From the NCBI GenBank assembly GCA_913060555.1, contig CAJXRS010000008.1, forward strand, positions 1-43,278: 43,278 bases of DNA. Direction: 5' to 3'. This document shows, one piece after another, positions 40,678 through 43,278 of the stretch (positions are counted from its first letter, which is position 1; the number at the start of each line of letters is the position of its first letter). Source of the DNA: an uncultured Gammaproteobacteria bacterium (lineage in GTDB: Bacteria; Pseudomonadota; Gammaproteobacteria; Pseudomonadales; Porticoccaceae). The notes under the pieces are model-generated. The model did not search any database, was not told where the DNA came from, and worked only from the letters and a program-made list of their open reading frames with translations. Made by a program: the position numbers and the translations under genes.

Positions 40678-40907
40678 ACGGCGCCCAGGTCTCGGCATTT
40701 CAAGCCAACAGCGGCATCGCGCCTTCGGCGATGGCGACCGTCCTGGTCGGCGCCGTGTTCGCGGTGCTCCTCGTCTGGGGCGTCTGGGCCATCCGAACGG
40801 CCTACGTGGGGTGGTCCGAGAGCCGCCTCAACCAGCGCCAGTTCCTCGGCGTCTGCATCCGCTTCGTCGCGATGTACCTCGTCCTGAGCTTCTTCCTCCT
40901 CTCCTGA
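40674..40907 (+). CDS. PFL_4701-family ICE protein (TIGR03758 type)
   Basis: A 77-aa protein with two membrane helices (about 20-40 and 57-76; MATVLVGAVFAVLLVWGVWA and VCIRFVAMYLVLSFFLLS). It overlaps RAQPRD by 4 bp. It belongs to the short membrane protein family preceding the PFL_4702 gene, resembling VirB2/VirB3-like small subunits of other systems. Confidence 0.9.
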   Translation: MNGAQVSAFQANSGIAPSAMATVLVGAVFAVLLVWGVWAIRTAYVGWSESRLNQRQFLGVCIRFVAMYLVLSFFLLS

Positions 40908-40923
40908 CCTGAAAGGCACGACC

Positions 40924-41283
40924 ATGCAAAACCGCATCCTCCATTCCCGCCTTGCCCAGCGCGCCGCTGTGGCACTGGGCTCCGCCGCGCTGCCCGCGCT
41001 GTCGTTCGCGCAAGGCTTGCCGCAGTTGGAAAACCCGACCCGCGGCACCGGCAACGGCATCATGGAAACGATCAGGAACTACGGCTACGACATCATCATG
41101 CTCGTAGCCCTCCTGGTCGTGGCGTCGATGTTCATCGGCGTCTGCTACCACGCCTACGGCACCTACGCGGAAATCCACACCGGCCGCAAGACCTGGGGCC
41201 AGTTTGGCCTCACCGTCGCGATCGGTGCCGTGCTGCTCGTGATCGGCATCTGGCTGCTCACCGAAGCCACCGGCATCCTGTAA
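40924..41283 (+). CDS. PFL_4702-family ICE protein (TIGR03745 type), pilin-like
   Basis: A 119-aa protein with a long signal (residues 1-33, ending LPALSFAQ) and two hydrophobic helices (about 54-75 and 93-116). Short size, signal and two spans are pilin-like, comparable to VirB2/TraA. It matches TIGR03745 (DUF2976). AAAGGC precedes the ATG. Probably the pilus subunit of the ICE conjugation apparatus, by analogy. Confidence 0.9.
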   Translation: MQNRILHSRLAQRAAVALGSAALPALSFAQGLPQLENPTRGTGNGIMETIRNYGYDIIMLVALLVVASMFIGVCYHAYGTYAEIHTGRKTWGQFGLTVAIGAVLLVIGIWLLTEATGIL

Positions 41284-41295
41284 GGCGAGGCCGGT

Positions 41296-41706
41296 ATGTC
41301 CGAGCAGCAGCACGTCCGTGCGGACGGGACGGTCACGTTCCTTCCGCATCGGCTCAACCGCCACCCTGTTGTCGTGCGCGGCCTCACCGCCGACGAACTG
41401 TGGATCTGCTGCGGCCTGTCCGGCGCCGCCGGCCTGCTGGTCGGCGCGCCGCTGTCCTGGGTGTTCCGCACGATCGCCATCGCGCCGACGTTCGTCGTCC
41501 TGGGCGTGGCCCTGGGCGTCTTCATCGGCGGCGGCATCCTGCGCCGGCTCAAGCGCGGGCGCCCCGACACCTGGCTGTACCGGCAACTGCAATGGCGCAT
41601 CGCCACGCGCCATCCACTGATGGCGGGATGGGTAGGCGGCCACGTGCTGATCTCGCGCTCCGGCTTCTGGTCCACCCGAAGGTCCGTTGCAAGGGGGGCA
41701 CGATGA
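41296..41706 (+). CDS. TIGR03750-family ICE protein, VirB3/TraL-like
   Basis: A 136-aa inner-membrane protein with two adjacent helices (about 36-56 and 61-78). RLNRHPVVVRGLTADELWIC at the front and RGRPDTWLYRQLQWRI after the helices (about residues 84-100) are the family pattern (DUF3487). The layout resembles VirB3/TraL subunits. It overlaps the next gene by an ATGA junction. Confidence 0.9.
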   Translation: MSEQQHVRADGTVTFLPHRLNRHPVVVRGLTADELWICCGLSGAAGLLVGAPLSWVFRTIAIAPTFVVLGVALGVFIGGGILRRLKRGRPDTWLYRQLQWRIATRHPLMAGWVGGHVLISRSGFWSTRRSVARGAR

Positions 41707-42395
41707 GCCGCTTCAAGAACGAGATCACCCACCTGCAGGCGCACATCAAGACGCTTCGCCTGGGTGCTGGTGCGCTGGTCATCGTCGCCCTGGTCATGGG
41801 CGGTGGCTGGTGGAGCGCGCCGCGCGACCTGACCATCCACGTCCCGCCCGACCTGCGCTCGGGCAGTACCCGCAAGTGGTGGGAAGTGCCGCCCGAATCG
41901 GTCTATGCGTTCACGTTCTACGTGTTCCAGACCCTCAACCGCTGGCCGACGAACGGCGAAGAGGACTATCCGCGCAACCTCCACACGCTCTCGCCGTACC
42001 TTACCCCGTCCTGCCAGGCCTTCCTGCGCGCGGACTACGACTACCGCCGTTCCACGGGCGAGCTGCGCCAGCGCGTGCGCGGGATTTATGAGATCCCCGG
42101 CCGCGGCTACGGCGACGACCCCACGGCGCGCGTGCGCGTGGTCTCCGACCGCGACTGGGTGGTGACGCTCGACATCACCGCCGACGAGTACTACGGCGCC
42201 GAGCAGGTCAAGCGCGCGCTCGTGCGCTACCCGGTGAAGGTCACGCGGGTGGACGTCGATCCCGCCCGCAACCCCTTCGGCCTGGCGCTGGACTGCTACG
42301 ACGGCGCGCCCCAGCGCATCAGCGCACCGGAGCCGACTCGCCCGGCACCTGGCGGCCTGTCTCCGCAAGCGCCCCAAGGAGGAAACACCCCATGA
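41703..42395 (+). CDS. PFL_4703-family ICE protein (TIGR03746 type), TraE/VirB8-like
   Basis: A 230-aa bitopic protein with one N-terminal helix (about 19-38). Its periplasmic domain contains LTIHVPPDLRSGSTRKWWEV, FTFYVFQTLNRWPTNGEEDY, SPYLTPSCQAFLRADYDYRR and RALVRYPVKVTRVDVDP. It belongs to DUF2895, comparable to TraE/VirB8 core scaffold proteins. It overlaps its neighbours by 4 bases on both sides, so the PFL_4701 to PFL_4704 genes form one translationally coupled series. Confidence 0.92.
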   Translation: MSRFKNEITHLQAHIKTLRLGAGALVIVALVMGGGWWSAPRDLTIHVPPDLRSGSTRKWWEVPPESVYAFTFYVFQTLNRWPTNGEEDYPRNLHTLSPYLTPSCQAFLRADYDYRRSTGELRQRVRGIYEIPGRGYGDDPTARVRVVSDRDWVVTLDITADEYYGAEQVKRALVRYPVKVTRVDVDPARNPFGLALDCYDGAPQRISAPEPTRPAPGGLSPQAPQGGNTP

Positions 42396-43278
42396 AGCAT
42401 CCTGTACTCGTGCTGCTGGGGCTGCTGGCCGTGGCCGCGGCACCCGTCTCCCATGCTGTGGAGATTCTGCGGTGGGAACGCATGCCGCTGGCGGTGCCGC
42501 TGAAGGTCGGCCAGGAGCGCATCGTGTTCATCGACCGGAACGTCCGCGTGGGCGTGCCCGCAGGCGTGGGCGAACGCCTGCGCGTGCAGAGCGCAGGTGG
42601 CGCGGTGTACCTGCGCGCCAGCGAGCCGATCGAGCCCACGCGGCTGCAATTGCAGGACGCCGACACGGGCGCGCTGATCCTGCTCGACATTGCGGCCGAG
42701 CCGCCCAAAGACGGCGAAGCCGAGCTGGAGCCGGTGCGCATCGTCGAGGGCAGCAGCACCCCTGCGCGCTACGGCGATCAGCCAGGCGGTGCCGATGAGG
42801 CCCCGGCACGCGCCCAGGACCAAGCAGGTACGCGGGCGACCCGGCGCGAAACCCCGGTTCCGGTCGTCCTGACGCGCTTCGCCGCGCAGAACCTCTACGC
42901 GCCGCTGCGCACTGTGGAGTCGCTGCCTGGCGTCATGCGGGTGAACCTGCGCCGTGACCTCGACCTCGGCACGCTGATGCCGACGCTGCCGGTGCGCGCG
43001 GTCGCGCTCGCGTCGTGGCGTCTGGAAGACCAGTGGGTCACGGCCGTGCGCCTGACCAACAGCAGCAGCGGCTGGGTCACGCTCGACCCGCGCGTGCTGC
43101 AAGGCGATTTCCTCACCGCCACCTTCCAGCACGAAGCGCTCGGACCGCGCGGGACGCCCGAGGACACGACCGTCCTGTACCTGGTGACGCGCGGGCACGG
43201 CCTCGCGCAATCGCTGCTGCCGGCGATCCACCGCTTCGACCCGGCCGTGCATCTGCCGCAGCGGGAAGCTGAAGCCGA
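42392..43278 (+). CDS. PFL_4704-family ICE protein (TIGR03749 type), TraK/VirB9-like, partial
   Basis: The open frame runs from the ATG at 42392 (AAGGAGG upstream) to the window edge without a stop, so at least 295 codons. A signal peptide covers residues 1-22 (VLVLLGLLAVAAAPVSHA). The mature domain has VEILRWERMPLAVPLKVGQE, RVGVPAGVGERLRVQSAGGA, then VVLTRFAAQNLYAPLR and RAVALASWRLEDQWVTAVRL. It belongs to DUF3438, a TraK/VirB9-like periplasmic component. The family is about 290-310 aa, so little is missing. Confidence 0.92.
   Translation, partial: MKHPVLVLLGLLAVAAAPVSHAVEILRWERMPLAVPLKVGQERIVFIDRNVRVGVPAGVGERLRVQSAGGAVYLRASEPIEPTRLQLQDADTGALILLDIAAEPPKDGEAELEPVRIVEGSSTPARYGDQPGGADEAPARAQDQAGTRATRRETPVPVVLTRFAAQNLYAPLRTVESLPGVMRVNLRRDLDLGTLMPTLPVRAVALASWRLEDQWVTAVRLTNSSSGWVTLDPRVLQGDFLTATFQHEALGPRGTPEDTTVLYLVTRGHGLAQSLLPAIHRFDPAVHLPQREAEA

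Noticed and set aside
33072-43278. A second full type IV pilus operon
   Set aside because: PilL_N is only the N-terminal domain used by ICE conjugation loci; no pilB, pilC or pilin genes are in the window.

Overview
This window is most of the core of an integrative and conjugative element (ICE) of the PAGI-2 / ICEclc / PFGI-1 class from a GC-rich beta- or gammaproteobacterium (Pseudomonas, Xanthomonas/Stenotrophomonas, Achromobacter and Delftia relatives carry such elements). The host species cannot be fixed from the sequence. The element class follows from gene order: alpA-parA-(small HicA-like gene)-parB-DUF2857-STY4528 replication gene, then PFL_4669-DUF3158-ssb-topB, a long block of small unnamed genes ending in a SNF2-type helicase, then the G-type type IV secretion genes (PilL_N, transglycosylase, TraD, RAQPRD, PFL_4701 to PFL_4704 families). 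No integrase, relaxase, att site or tRNA is inside the window, and the last gene runs off the right edge.

Layout. 1-33 is leftover Nextera library adapter, so base 1 is a contig end. 34-1166 is decayed DNA with an IS66 transposase tail. 1167-6865 is the regulation, partition and replication operon. 6866-11289 is the PFL_4669-DUF3158-ssb-topB group, with three copies of a 17-bp palindrome around it. 11290-26665 is an accessory/replication block of about 17 genes: a C5-cytosine methyltransferase, an adenine-methyltransferase-like protein, DUF3085, DUF3577 (internally duplicated), DUF3275, a SNF2 helicase and many unknowns. It has an unusual RNA architecture. Four copies of a three-hairpin leader with compensatory base changes precede four genes, three of them directly after an intrinsic terminator. 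Most other genes have a GC-rich hairpin just ahead of the ribosome binding site, several with two mutually exclusive pairings.

26733-31690 (minus strand) is a cargo operon for fluoride resistance. A fluoride riboswitch leads a CLC-F type fluoride/proton antiporter, a DUF190-like protein, the Fluc channel CrcB, a DUF190 protein, a small membrane protein, a complete second enolase (enolase is a classic fluoride target) and a histidine-phosphatase/phosphoglycerate-mutase-like protein. A frameshifted MFS transporter pseudogene lies upstream (31780-32868).

33072-43278 is the conjugation module in tight, mostly overlapping plus-strand order. It is interrupted once, between the PFL_4697-type membrane protein and RAQPRD, by a clearly AT-richer minus-strand gene (39159-40088) with a PD-(D/E)XK/Mrr-like nuclease signature: a lone cargo gene at a conserved position and a candidate defence gene.
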